64,000 nt of DNA from Verrucomicrobiales bacterium (GTDB lineage: Bacteria; Verrucomicrobiota; Verrucomicrobiia; Verrucomicrobiales; DEV007). The translations under genes and the position numbers were made by a program. Positions 9,682-17,780 of this stretch are shown one piece after another. Numbering within the stretch: position 1 is the first letter of the stretch; each line of letters begins with the position of its first letter. The notes below the pieces were generated by a model. The model did no database searches and had not been told where the DNA came from. It was given only the letters and a program-made list of their open reading frames with translations. The DNA lies in the NCBI GenBank assembly GCA_016795385.1, contig JAEUHI010000048.1, positions 232,726 through 296,725 on the forward strand. Direction: 5' to 3'.

Positions 9682-9756
9682 ATCCGGTTCTCCAGAAATT
9701 CTGGAACACCAGCGCCATGGACCGATCCTTCGGAAAGGCGCGAACTTTTCCGCAAA

Positions 9757-9805
9757 ACCCTACATCTTGTGGTCGATTTGAAATTGACACCCCAAGATGT
9801 TGTTG
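9757..9805 (+). promoter_or_regulatory. Two putative NrdR boxes flanking a TTGACA element, upstream of nrdR
   Basis: Box 1 (9757-9772, ACCCTACATCTTGTGG) matches the remembered palindromic NrdR consensus acaCwAtATaTwGtgt at about 12 of 16 positions. Box 2 lies on the opposite strand at 9790-9805 and shares the core ACATCTTG, matching at about 10 of 16. The centres are 33 bases apart, roughly three helical turns, as known for paired NrdR boxes. A perfect TTGACA at 9784-9789 sits between them, although the matching -10 (around AACTCT, 9807) is weak. This suggests nrdR controls its own promoter. Confidence 0.5.
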
Positions 9806-9827
9806 CAACTCTTAGTCGTGAGTTGCA
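9804..9827 (+). promoter_or_regulatory. Inverted repeat in the nrdR leader
   Basis: TGCAACTC (9804-9811) and GAGTTGCA (9820-9827) form a perfect 8-base-pair stem around an 8-base loop, 30 bases before the nrdR start. No T-run follows, so it is not a normal terminator. It may be part of the NrdR-responsive region or a leader RNA structure. Confidence 0.35.
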
Positions 9828-9857
9828 GTTTTGCGACTTCGCGTCCCGCTTTCGTCC

Positions 9858-10355
9858 ATGCGCTGCATCAAGTGTAACAGTCTTGAGGATAAAGTCATCG
9901 ATTCCCGTGCCTCCAAGGACGGGTTTTCGATCCGGCGTCGTCGGGAATGTCTTGCCTGCGGACACCGTTTCACCACCTACGAGCAGGTCGAGCGCCGCGA
10001 CGTCCTCGTCGTGAAACGGGATGGCACCCGCGAGCCCTTCAAGCGCGAGAAACTCCTCGGCGGCCTCATCAAGGCCTGCGAAAAGCGCAAAGTCTCGCTC
10101 GAAGTCCTCGAAAACGCCGTCGACGAGATCATCAACGAACTCACCGCCGACAACCTGCGCGAGATCCCGACCCGCATCATTGGTCCCAAGGTGATGGCGC
10201 ACCTCCAGCACATCGATCCAGTTGCTTTCGTCCGCTACGCTTCCGTCTACCGCCAGTTCCAGGAGGTGGGCGAATTCAACGAGGTGATCGAATCCCTCGA
10301 GAATTCCCCCATGGCGAACCTCCTCCAGCCCGATCTCTTTGAAGCCAAATCCTGA
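9858..10355 (+). CDS. nrdR: Transcriptional repressor NrdR
   Basis: A 165-residue protein matching NrdR over its full length. The zinc ribbon uses Cys-x2-Cys pairs in MRCIKC at the start and CLACGHRF near residues 31-38, followed by TTYE. The ATP-cone domain runs from about residue 46 to 135 (VVKRDGTREPFKREKL through the IGPKVM region). NrdR senses ATP/dATP and represses ribonucleotide reductase genes through paired NrdR boxes. I start at MRCIKC; an upstream in-frame ATG at 9831 would add nine residues that the family lacks. Two candidate boxes precede it, and a protein resembling a degenerate ATP cone follows. Confidence 0.95.
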   Translation: MRCIKCNSLEDKVIDSRASKDGFSIRRRRECLACGHRFTTYEQVERRDVLVVKRDGTREPFKREKLLGGLIKACEKRKVSLEVLENAVDEIINELTADNLREIPTRIIGPKVMAHLQHIDPVAFVRYASVYRQFQEVGEFNEVIESLENSPMANLLQPDLFEAKS

Positions 10356-10414
10356 TCCGGCCATGACTTTCCCCGCACACAAACACACCCAAACACCGTT
10401 CCCGAGAACCCGCC

Positions 10415-10978
10415 ATGATCTCCCTGCCGCACGCCCTGCCCTACATCCGCATCGGATCCTCCAGCCTCGCCCTGTGTGAGCCGGACTGGCTCGCCGAGAC
10501 CCTTTCCAACGCCGCCAGTGGCACCGACGTGCCCGACTGGATGGCCCGCGACATCTCCCGGGGCGTCGAGAGTTTCCTCGCGAATCACTTCCAGGGCACC
10601 GTCATCGATTCGGCCGATCTCTTCGCCCGCATCGAGAAAACCCTGATGAGCCTGGGTCTCGATCATGTCGCCGCAAAAATGGATCGGACGCCCCCGCCGG
10701 TGCGCATCTCCCTGAGCGATCTGGCCCGCCGCGCCGGGAGCGGCTACGAACTCGCCTTTTTCCGTCTCCTCGAGGACCAACTCCACTCCGCTGCAACGGG
10801 CGGAGCCTCGCTCGTCGAAGTCCATGGTCTGGAGCGCGGCGTGCGTCGTCTCGTCTCGACGAAAAAGTGGACGGGACGCTGCGAGACCCTGAAACGGGAA
10901 ATCACCGACTTCGTGGGCGAGGTCCGCAGCCGAGTCACGCGGATCCGGCCCGATCTCCATCTCGTGATCGCTTCCTGA
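10415..10978 (+). CDS. Conserved protein with ATP-cone-like N-terminal half
   Basis: A 187-residue soluble protein without signal or membrane segments. I do not recognise a named family. Residues about 10-85 follow the helix pattern of an ATP cone: a short beta start, a helix around WLAETLSNAAS, one around DISRGVESFL, one around DLFARIEKTLMSLGL, and HVAAKM at the end. The usual K-R-D-G opening is missing. The C-terminal half is helical and basic. It sits between nrdR and the HIT gene, 59 bases after nrdR, so a nucleotide-sensing or NrdR-linked role is possible. That is inference from fold pattern and neighbourhood only. Confidence 0.65.
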   Translation: MISLPHALPYIRIGSSSLALCEPDWLAETLSNAASGTDVPDWMARDISRGVESFLANHFQGTVIDSADLFARIEKTLMSLGLDHVAAKMDRTPPPVRISLSDLARRAGSGYELAFFRLLEDQLHSAATGGASLVEVHGLERGVRRLVSTKKWTGRCETLKREITDFVGEVRSRVTRIRPDLHLVIAS

Positions 10979-10990
10979 GCCCGTCGCGTC

Positions 10991-11335
10991 ATGACCCTGT
11001 TTGAAAAGATCATCGCGCGGGAGATCCCCGCGGACATCGTTTACGAGGACGATCTCGCCATCGCCTTCCGCGACATCCATCCCCAGGCCCCGACCCATAT
11101 CCTTGTCATCCCACGGAAACCGATCCCCAGGGTGGGAGAAGCGACCGCGGAAGATGGTCCGCTCCTGGGCCACCTTCTCGTCGTCGCGGGCAAGGTCGCG
11201 ACGGACCTGGGATTCAATTCCACCTCCGAAGGATTCCGGCTCGTCATCAACAACGGCCGGTTTGGAGGAGAGGCCGTGCCTCACCTCCACGTGCATCTCC
11301 TCTCCGGCCGCGAGCTGGGTTGGCCTCCGGGTTAG
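10991..11335 (+). CDS. hinT: HIT family nucleotide hydrolase (HinT-like)
   Basis: A 114-residue histidine triad protein of normal HinT length. The signature HLHVHLL near residues 97-103 supplies the catalytic histidines (His-x-His-x-His), and the N-terminal FEKIIAREIPADIVYEDD is typical of the family. HinT proteins hydrolyse purine nucleoside phosphoramidates such as AMP-lysine. The gene starts 12 bases after the preceding stop, so it is probably cotranscribed with nrdR and its neighbour. The physiological substrate cannot be read from the sequence. Confidence 0.92.
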   Translation: MTLFEKIIAREIPADIVYEDDLAIAFRDIHPQAPTHILVIPRKPIPRVGEATAEDGPLLGHLLVVAGKVATDLGFNSTSEGFRLVINNGRFGGEAVPHLHVHLLSGRELGWPPG

Positions 11336-11347
11336 CCCCGGCGGGTG

Positions 11348-11378
11348 AACAGGGTTTGATCGACGAGCAGACCCTGTT
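11348..11378. terminator. Possible bidirectional terminator hairpin
   Basis: AACAGGGT (11348-11355) and ACCCTGTT (11371-11378) form an 8-base-pair stem in the short gap between the converging HIT and sulfatase genes. Only a short T-run follows on the plus strand and none on the minus strand, so termination efficiency is uncertain. Confidence 0.4.
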
Positions 11379-11389
11379 TGGTCCCGGGC

Positions 11390-13585
11390 TCACTGAGCCG
11401 GCGGCATCGAGTAGACCGGTGGTTTCCAGTCGGGCGGCAGTTTGCCCTGGGGACGCACCCCGTAGGCCGTCGCAGGAATGGGGTGATCCTCCGGCTTCAG
11501 GAGAGGCAAGTTATCCGGTAAGTGCCTGATCTTGAAATCTTTGTATTGGATTTTCATCGCCGGACCGACATGCACCTGCACGGCGAGCACGCCCTCCAGC
11601 GCCCGCCCTTTGGCGTCGAAATCGATGAGATCGGCGGTGGGATGGCCGTCGATCCAGTGGCGGTGGTGATTTCCCTCCACGAGGATCCGGTATTCATGCC
11701 ACTCATTGGGAGCAAAGGTCTTTTTCTCCATCGTGCCCACGACCCACGGCTGGCCGTCCGGGTCGATGATCACTTTTTCCCCGGTGTGTGAAAGAATGCG
11801 GCGACCGCGCTCCTCGTAGAGCATGCCGTTGTAATCGGGATTGTTCGCGACGACGTCGCACTGGTAGCCGGAAACGATATCGAGATCGACCTCGGGCCGG
11901 GACTGACCGCGATACTGGATGCCGCTGTTGCCACCCGCGGTGACCTTCACTTTCACGAGGATCTCGAAATTCCGGATCGTCGAGCCGGTCCAGGTGAGGA
12001 ATCGGTTCATCTTCAGGCTGCCATCGGTTTTCCCGGTGATCGCCCCGTCCTCGACGGACCAATATTGAGGATCCCCCTCCCAACCTCGCAGCGATTTGCC
12101 GTCGTAGACCCGCACAAATCCATCGGCATCCGGCTTCGTGCCCACGGCCGCGGAGGCCACGGGATGCGGATCGGTGGAGACTTTGAATTCCCCTTTCAGC
12201 GGCGGCAGCTTGCCGCCGTATCGGGCGACGAGTTCGTCGGTGCGTTGCCGCAGGGTCGCCAAAGTCGCGGCGTGCGCCGGATCGTCGGCGAGGTTGGTGA
12301 GTTCGTCGGGATCGTTTTTCAGATCGTGGAGGAATTCGTAGTCGTGATCGAAGCAACGCACATATTTGTATTCCTTTGTCCGGACGCCTTCCCAGGCCGG
12401 GATGCGGTCGCGCACGGCGAAATGTTCGTGAAAGGTCTCGGTGCGCCAATCTTCCGGCGTCGCCCCATCGAGGATCGGCTTGAGGCTGCCTCCTTCATAT
12501 TTGGCAGGCACCTTTACTCCGCCGAGATCGAGGAAGGTGGAGGGCAGATCGAGATTCATGGCGAGAGCATCACTCACCTTGCCGCGTTCCGGCTCGGCCA
12601 CCCGGGGATCGGCGATGATCAGCGGCACGCGGATCGACTCCTCGAAGTGCGACCATTTGCCGGACAGTCCGCGGTTGCCGAAATGGTAGCCGTTGTCGGC
12701 CGAGTAAACGACGACGGTGTTGTCGGCGAGCCCCGCTTTCTCCAAGGCTTCGAGGAAGCGCCCGATCTCGCGATCGATCCCGGTCACCATGCGGGCGTAG
12801 GCCCGGGCGTTGATCTGATACTTTTCCGGCGTGTTCAGCGCCCAGAAGAACCGCTCGCGCGACAGTGACGTCTGGTAAAACGGAGGCAAGGCGTCAAAGA
12901 TGGCGGGATCGTCGAGCTTCGGACGATACATCTCGACGTCGTCGTAGAGCCCGTCGACCGAGCGGGGCCAAGGGTAGAACCCGATCCCGGGCCGCCGATC
13001 GCTGTCCTCCCCGTGACAGGCATTGAACCAGAGATTCAGGGCGAAGGGACGGTCTTTCGGCTGTTTGGCGAGGAATTCGATCCCGCGATCCACGATCAAC
13101 TCCGTCTCGTGCCGCAGCGAGCCATCGGGCATCTTTTTGTAATAGGGATTCCGATGGATGTCCTCGAATTCGTCGAAATGGGCGGCCGGGTCGAATCCTT
13201 TCGGCATTTTCGCGTGCCACTTGCCGTAAAAGCCCGTCCGATAGCCGGCATCCCGCAGCAGATCGGGATAGAGCGTTTCCGCCGCATCCGGTCGGGTCTG
13301 CTCGGGACTCTCCGGCGTCCCGTAGCTGCGGCCGGTGAGCCCGGTGAGAATCGTGGTGCGGCTGACCCAGCAGATCGCCTGGCTCACGAAAGCATTTTCA
13401 AAACGTACCCCACGGGCGGCGAGCGCATCGAGATTCGGGGTTTGCACGACTGGATTCCCGTAACAACCGAGCGAACTGGAGGTCTGGTCGTCGGCGAAAA
13501 AGAAGACGATGTTGGGCCGGTCCTGCGCCTGCAGGAGATGGGCCTGGACCACGAAGAAAGCGGCGAAAATGAGAGGGATTTTCAT
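11390..13585 (-). CDS. Sulfatase fused to a C-terminal DUF1080 domain
   Basis: A 731-residue exported protein with a signal peptide ending near residue 20 (HLLQAQ). Residues about 24-470 are a type I sulfatase: N-I-V-F-F-F-A-D-D supplies the metal-binding Asp pair, and CWVSRTTILTG at 72-82 holds the Cys to be converted to formylglycine. The position normally occupied by Pro or Ala (C-x-P/A-x-R) is Val here. Residues about 500-731 form a DUF1080 domain, a lectin-like beta-sandwich also called 3-keto-disaccharide hydrolase. The fusion suggests a secreted enzyme that binds and desulfates a polysaccharide. The identity of the sulfated glycan is unknown. Confidence 0.92.
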   Translation of the reverse strand: MKIPLIFAAFFVVQAHLLQAQDRPNIVFFFADDQTSSSLGCYGNPVVQTPNLDALAARGVRFENAFVSQAICWVSRTTILTGLTGRSYGTPESPEQTRPDAAETLYPDLLRDAGYRTGFYGKWHAKMPKGFDPAAHFDEFEDIHRNPYYKKMPDGSLRHETELIVDRGIEFLAKQPKDRPFALNLWFNACHGEDSDRRPGIGFYPWPRSVDGLYDDVEMYRPKLDDPAIFDALPPFYQTSLSRERFFWALNTPEKYQINARAYARMVTGIDREIGRFLEALEKAGLADNTVVVYSADNGYHFGNRGLSGKWSHFEESIRVPLIIADPRVAEPERGKVSDALAMNLDLPSTFLDLGGVKVPAKYEGGSLKPILDGATPEDWRTETFHEHFAVRDRIPAWEGVRTKEYKYVRCFDHDYEFLHDLKNDPDELTNLADDPAHAATLATLRQRTDELVARYGGKLPPLKGEFKVSTDPHPVASAAVGTKPDADGFVRVYDGKSLRGWEGDPQYWSVEDGAITGKTDGSLKMNRFLTWTGSTIRNFEILVKVKVTAGGNSGIQYRGQSRPEVDLDIVSGYQCDVVANNPDYNGMLYEERGRRILSHTGEKVIIDPDGQPWVVGTMEKKTFAPNEWHEYRILVEGNHHRHWIDGHPTADLIDFDAKGRALEGVLAVQVHVGPAMKIQYKDFKIRHLPDNLPLLKPEDHPIPATAYGVRPQGKLPPDWKPPVYSMPPAQ

Positions 13586-13665
13586 GACACGGCGACCGAA
13601 CCACTAAAGCGGTCGGGCGGCGCGGTGGTCAATTGTTTTCCAAGGCCCGTTCGCGGAGCCGCGGA

Positions 13666-14292
13666 TCACTCGCCCCCTTCGGCCATGCCGAGACGGCGCA
13701 GCTCGGAGACCATTTCATCGAGGAGCGCGAGACCGATCGAGATCTTTTTAAAGAAGCTCGCATTATGGTGCACCACCACGAAACGGGGATGCTGCGACCA
13801 GAAGGAGCGCAGCTTCGCGTCCAGGGCGACGGCTTCGCGGAGGGTCTCGTGCCGCACCGGGTTGCCGCCCTCGATTCCCAGGCCGCCGACCGCGGCGCTT
13901 TCGAAAAAGATGACGCCATCGTAGCGGGCGAGTTCCTGCTCGATCGAGGTCCCGAGGGATTTGAAGAAGTCGCCGTCGCGCTCCGGCCAATAAGCGGCTC
14001 CATCGATCGTGCCGCGGTCGCAGAGGAGAATGCGATCGGGATACCGGGTCGCCTGGATGTCCTCGAGATTCTTCTGGACATGGTAGATGGCGAGCTGGGC
14101 CGAACGGACCGCATCCGGCTCCGGGTAGCGGGGAAATCCGCCGGTGAACATCATCGTCGCCGCCTCAGGGACGATCACGACGGATTCGCCCATTTCCCGC
14201 CGGAACAAGTCGGCCGCCGTCGTCTTGCCGCCCCCGGGCCCTCCGGTGACTACGATGCGGCAGCGATGGGGGGAATGGGACCGGGATTTCAT
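13666..14292 (-). CDS. AAA_28-like P-loop ATP-binding protein
   Basis: A 208-residue protein starting at MKSRSHSPHRC; a longer start at 14310 is possible. The Walker A loop GGPGGGKTT lies near residues 17-25. A D-R-G-T-I-D-G motif near residue 92 resembles the catalytic region of small kinases and AAA_28 ATPases. The chain ends soon after a helical segment, with no extra domain. It is divergent from rpoA and 80 bases downstream of the sulfatase start, so it is probably an independent gene. Substrate unknown; a nucleotide or small-molecule kinase is one possibility. Confidence 0.75.
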   Translation of the reverse strand: MKSRSHSPHRCRIVVTGGPGGGKTTAADLFRREMGESVVIVPEAATMMFTGGFPRYPEPDAVRSAQLAIYHVQKNLEDIQATRYPDRILLCDRGTIDGAAYWPERDGDFFKSLGTSIEQELARYDGVIFFESAAVGGLGIEGGNPVRHETLREAVALDAKLRSFWSQHPRFVVVHHNASFFKKISIGLALLDEMVSELRRLGMAEGGE

Positions 14293-14466
14293 GGAAGCGG
14301 AGGGCGACAAGGGCTTTCGGCAAAAATCGATTTACTTTTCGCGAAAATCCACCATATTCCGCGCCCTGGGCGTCTTAAAACCTGCCGTCGGTCCTTGGTA
14401 TTTCGTCACATGGGTGGCGGAAAGTCAACGCTCTACCTTTGGGTAACCCGGCTACTTGTATCCACT

Positions 14467-15543
14467 ATGTCGAAAGCACTCGCTCCGTTTGAAATCCCGG
14501 ATCGTCTCGTCAAGGACGAGGCCACCGCCACCGAAACCTACGCCAAGTTCGTCGCCGAGCCCTTCGAGGCCGGATTCGGACACACCATTGGCAACAGCCT
14601 CCGCCGCGTCCTTCTCTCTTCGCTCGAAGGCGCCTCCATCACTTCGGTCCGCATCGCCGGTGCCCAGCACGAGTTCACTTCCCTCCCCGGTGTCGTCGAG
14701 GACGTCACGGAGATCATCCTGAACCTGAAGCAGATCCGCTTCAAGCATTTCGACGATCGCGCCCCCGCGACCCTCTCCCTCACTGTTGACAAAGCCGGTG
14801 CCGTCACCGCCGGTGACATCCAGGAGATCTCCCAATACGAGATCGTCAACAAGGACCAGCACATCTGCACCCTCGATCGCTCCACCAAGTTCAGCATCGA
14901 GATGGAAGTGCGCGTCGGCCGTGGTTTCAACACCTCGGAGGACAACAAACACCCCGACATGCCCATCGGCGTGATCCCGATCGACTCGATCTTCTCCCCC
15001 GTCCGCCGCGTCAAGTATGCCGTGGAAAACACCCGGGTCGGTCAGCGCACCGACTACGACAAGCTCATCCTCGAGATCTGGACCGACGGCCGTATCGAGC
15101 CGCACGACGCCCTTCTCCAGGCCTCCGCGATCCTCCGCCACCACCTCGACGTCTTCGTGAACTACGACGACAACGCCATCCTCATCGAGGACCGCCCCGA
15201 GACCCAGAGCGAGGAAAACGCCGAGCTCAAGAAGCTGCTCAACATGAGCGTCAACGAGATCGAGCTCTCCGTCCGCGCGGCGAACTGCCTCAACAACGCG
15301 AACATCACCACCGTCGGCCAGCTCGCCATGAAGAGCGAAGCCGAGATGCTCAAATACCGCAACTTCGGCAAGAAGTCGCTCAACGAGATCAAGGACAAGC
15401 TCCACGAGCTCGGCCTTTCCCTCGGCATGTCGATCGACCCGAGCCTGCTCGAGCAATCCTTCACCTCCACCCTCCTCGGTGGCGACCGCTCTCACGAGGG
15501 TCCCGGCCTTGCCGCCCTCATCGCCCAGAACATCCACGACTGA
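14467..15543 (+). CDS. rpoA: DNA-directed RNA polymerase subunit alpha
   Basis: A 358-residue alpha subunit. The N-terminal dimerisation domain shows GFGHTIGNSLRRVLLSSL near residues 36-53, a hallmark block. The C-terminal DNA-contacting domain is clear from about residue 270 (LSVRAANCLNNANI, then RNFGKKSLNEIKDKL). About 25 extra residues follow it, making the chain slightly longer than in many bacteria. The ATG at 14467 gives the expected MSKALAPFEIP start; the open frame extends further upstream but is not coding. rplQ follows 32 bases later, whereas the usual upstream genes rpsM-rpsK-rpsD are not next to it here. Confidence 0.98.
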   Translation: MSKALAPFEIPDRLVKDEATATETYAKFVAEPFEAGFGHTIGNSLRRVLLSSLEGASITSVRIAGAQHEFTSLPGVVEDVTEIILNLKQIRFKHFDDRAPATLSLTVDKAGAVTAGDIQEISQYEIVNKDQHICTLDRSTKFSIEMEVRVGRGFNTSEDNKHPDMPIGVIPIDSIFSPVRRVKYAVENTRVGQRTDYDKLILEIWTDGRIEPHDALLQASAILRHHLDVFVNYDDNAILIEDRPETQSEENAELKKLLNMSVNEIELSVRAANCLNNANITTVGQLAMKSEAEMLKYRNFGKKSLNEIKDKLHELGLSLGMSIDPSLLEQSFTSTLLGGDRSHEGPGLAALIAQNIHD

Positions 15544-15575
15544 AGCGGCCACTTGGCCTCAACCACCCTCTCCCG

Positions 15576-15974
15576 ATGAGACACAATCGAAAAACACCGA
15601 AACTCCAGCGCGAGAAGTCGCACCGCGACGCGCTCCTGCGCAACCTCGCCGCGAGCCTGATCGAGCACCGCCGCATCACCACGACTCTCGCGAAGGCCAA
15701 GGCCCTGCGCCCCTTCGCCGAGTCGCTCGTGACCCTCGGCAAAAAGAACGATCTCCACGCCCGACGTCGTGCCCTCACCCTCCTCGGCAGCAACCAGCTC
15801 GCCCAGCGCAGTGTGAAGACGCTCTTCGAAACCATCGCCCCCGCCAGCGCGACCCGTCAGGGTGGCTACTGCCGCATCATCAAGCTGGGTCAGCGTCAAT
15901 CCGACGCCGCTCCCATGGCTCTGATCGAGTGGGTCGATGCCCTCGTCACGACCGAGGCGAAAGCCGAAGCCTGA
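15576..15974 (+). CDS. rplQ: 50S ribosomal protein L17 (bL17)
   Basis: A 132-residue ribosomal protein. The start MRHNRKTPKLQREKSHR and the central LLRNLAASLIEHRRITTTLAKAK block are diagnostic of bL17. The C-terminal tail after GYCRIIKLGQR is short and acidic. It is cotranscribed with rpoA and ends at a strong terminator hairpin at 16012-16042, so this two-gene unit is the tail of an alpha operon detached from the rest. Confidence 0.98.
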   Translation: MRHNRKTPKLQREKSHRDALLRNLAASLIEHRRITTTLAKAKALRPFAESLVTLGKKNDLHARRRALTLLGSNQLAQRSVKTLFETIAPASATRQGGYCRIIKLGQRQSDAAPMALIEWVDALVTTEAKAEA

Positions 15975-16005
15975 TCGGGCTGATCCTGCGGGATCCCACG
16001 AATCT

Positions 16006-16464
16006 TCAAGAACCGCGTCCGGCAACGGGCGCGGTTTTTTTGTGGCCGCGCCATTCCCGCCAAGCGTGCCGGAAGCCACCGATCCAGATGCCGGCAGCGA
16101 AGAGCGCCAGATTCTGGGTCACCTTCACGGGATAGTTGATCGTCTCCTCGCCCCCGAAGCATCCGCAGGTGATATCGAGCCCGCGGAGCCACGCGGAAAG
16201 GATGCCCAGGGTGAAGACGAGGAGCATCCCCGCGAGGAGCATGGCCGCGCCAAGGCGCAGCCGTTCCCACATCACCGCGAAACCGGCGAAGACCTCGAGC
16301 CATGGCAGGAAATGGGCCAGCGCCGGAGCGATCGGATCGCCGACGATGCGGTAATTCCGGATCGCTTCGGCAAACGAGATCGGATCCTTGATCTTCGCGA
16401 TCCCACTCCAGAGAAAGAGCGCCCCAAAAGCGAGCGAGGCAAGGAAGACGAGCCAGTTTTTCAT
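16006..16464 (-). CDS. MauE/DoxX-like membrane protein
   Basis: A 152-residue integral membrane protein with four predicted helices, starting at MKNWLVFLASLAFGALF. The motif TCGCFGG near residue 115 is the Cys pair typical of MauE-like and DoxX-related membrane proteins thought to assist disulfide or redox maturation. Its start overlaps the glcF stop codon (ATGA at 16461-16464), so it is translationally coupled to the glycolate oxidase genes. Its last codons overlap the rplQ terminator in the opposite orientation. Its link to glycolate oxidation is inferred only from gene order. Confidence 0.8.
   Translation of the reverse strand: MKNWLVFLASLAFGALFLWSGIAKIKDPISFAEAIRNYRIVGDPIAPALAHFLPWLEVFAGFAVMWERLRLGAAMLLAGMLLVFTLGILSAWLRGLDITCGCFGGEETINYPVKVTQNLALFAAGIWIGGFRHAWREWRGHKKTAPVAGRGS
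16012..16042 (+). terminator. Rho-independent terminator after rplQ
   Basis: The stem AACCGCGTCC (16012-16021) pairs with GGGCGCGGTT (16028-16037), including one G-U pair, around a 6-base loop. A run of seven T bases (16036-16042) follows. It ends the rpoA-rplQ transcript and lies within the last codons of the converging gene. Confidence 0.85.
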
Positions 16465-17780
16465 GACGACGCCCCCTTCCCGGCCCGGTAGGCCGCGGCG
16501 AGGAGTGAGACCGGGTGTTTCACCACCGTGCTCTCGCCCACCGCATTCTGGATCTGCAAATGACAACCCGGATTGGCCGTGGCGACGAGGGTGGCACCCG
16601 TCTTCGCGATGCAGGCCGCCTTTTCGCGCTGTAGTTTTCCGGCCTGCTCGGGCTGGGTGATGTTGTAGACGCCGGCACTGCCGCAGCAATGGGTCGCGTT
16701 TTCAAGCTCGACCAACTCCAGTCCGGGGATGGCTTTGAGGATTTCGCGCGGCTGCTTGGAGATCCCTTGCCCGTGACACAGGTGACAAGCCTCGTGATAG
16801 GTCGTGAGCCGAGCTGTGTCGGCGATGCCCTCCGGTTTGCGAAATCCGATCTCAACGAGCCATTGCGAGATGTCGCGGGCCTTGCGGTCCCATTCCCGGG
16901 CCCGATCGGCGTAGGCGGGATCGCCCGCGAGGAGGTTGGAGAAATGTTTCAGATGCGAGCCGCAGCCCGCCGCGTTCGTGATGATGGCATCGAGCGAAGC
17001 GAGGTCGAATTGATCGATGAGACGCCGAGCCTGCACCGCCGCCTGTTCGAGATCGCCATTGTGGGCGTGGAGCGAACCGCAGCAGCCCTGGCTGCGGGGA
17101 GTCACGACCTCGCAACCGTTCTCGAGCAGCACTTCCACAGTGTCGCGGTTCACATCGGAGAACACGAGATCCTGCACACAGCCGGTGAGCATGCCGACGC
17201 GATATCTCCGGGTCGTCGGTGATTCGACTTTATCGATCAAGTCGTCGGAGAAATGCCGTCGCACCGTCGGGGTCGTGGGTTCGAGATTTCGCAGATTCTT
17301 CGGGAGAAGGCGGAGTAATCCGCTTTTCCTCACCAAACCACAAACCCCGCTCGCCTGGTAGATCCAGAGCAGCCGCCCGACGGCGCGCAGCATCCAGGGT
17401 TTGGCGAAGAGCTGCCGCAGCGTCAACCATCGCCAGAAGCGCCGTCCCGGAGTGAACAACACGTCCGCCGCCTCGACCTCGGCGCGGGCGTGTTCGAAGA
17501 GCTTCGGATAGTCGACTCCGGCAGGACAGGCCGTGGTGCAGGCGAGGCAGCCGAGGCAATAATACATTTCCTCCGCAAACTCCCGCGTCACTTCGAGCTC
17601 CCCATCCGCGATTGCCCGCATGAGGGAGATGCGACCACGCGGACTGTTCCGCTCGCGCCGGGTTTCGAGGTAGGTGGGGCAACTCGGCAGGCACATGCCG
17701 CAATGCATGCACTGCTGGACCACCGAGTAGTCCAGATCGGCCATGTGCTTGAGGACGCGATGGGCGGAAGGATCACTCAT
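16461..17780 (-). CDS. glcF: Glycolate oxidase iron-sulfur subunit GlcF
   Basis: A 439-residue protein with two 4Fe-4S ferredoxin motifs: CMHCGMCLPSCP near residues 24-35 and CLGCLACTTACP near 74-85. Two cysteine-rich CCG domains follow, with GCCGSLHAHNGD near residue 235 and HCCGSAGVYN near 370. This layout matches GlcF, which passes electrons from glycolate or lactate oxidation to the quinone pool. The start overlaps the glcD stop (ATGA, 17777-17780). A short-chain lactate dehydrogenase role cannot be excluded. Confidence 0.9.
   Translation of the reverse strand: MSDPSAHRVLKHMADLDYSVVQQCMHCGMCLPSCPTYLETRRERNSPRGRISLMRAIADGELEVTREFAEEMYYCLGCLACTTACPAGVDYPKLFEHARAEVEAADVLFTPGRRFWRWLTLRQLFAKPWMLRAVGRLLWIYQASGVCGLVRKSGLLRLLPKNLRNLEPTTPTVRRHFSDDLIDKVESPTTRRYRVGMLTGCVQDLVFSDVNRDTVEVLLENGCEVVTPRSQGCCGSLHAHNGDLEQAAVQARRLIDQFDLASLDAIITNAAGCGSHLKHFSNLLAGDPAYADRAREWDRKARDISQWLVEIGFRKPEGIADTARLTTYHEACHLCHGQGISKQPREILKAIPGLELVELENATHCCGSAGVYNITQPEQAGKLQREKAACIAKTGATLVATANPGCHLQIQNAVGESTVVKHPVSLLAAAYRAGKGASS

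Noticed and set aside
9691..9705. Palindrome TCCAGAAATTCTGGA after the third propeller gene
   Set aside because: Too short and without a T-run to be called a terminator; no operator context, so left as a possible chance palindrome.
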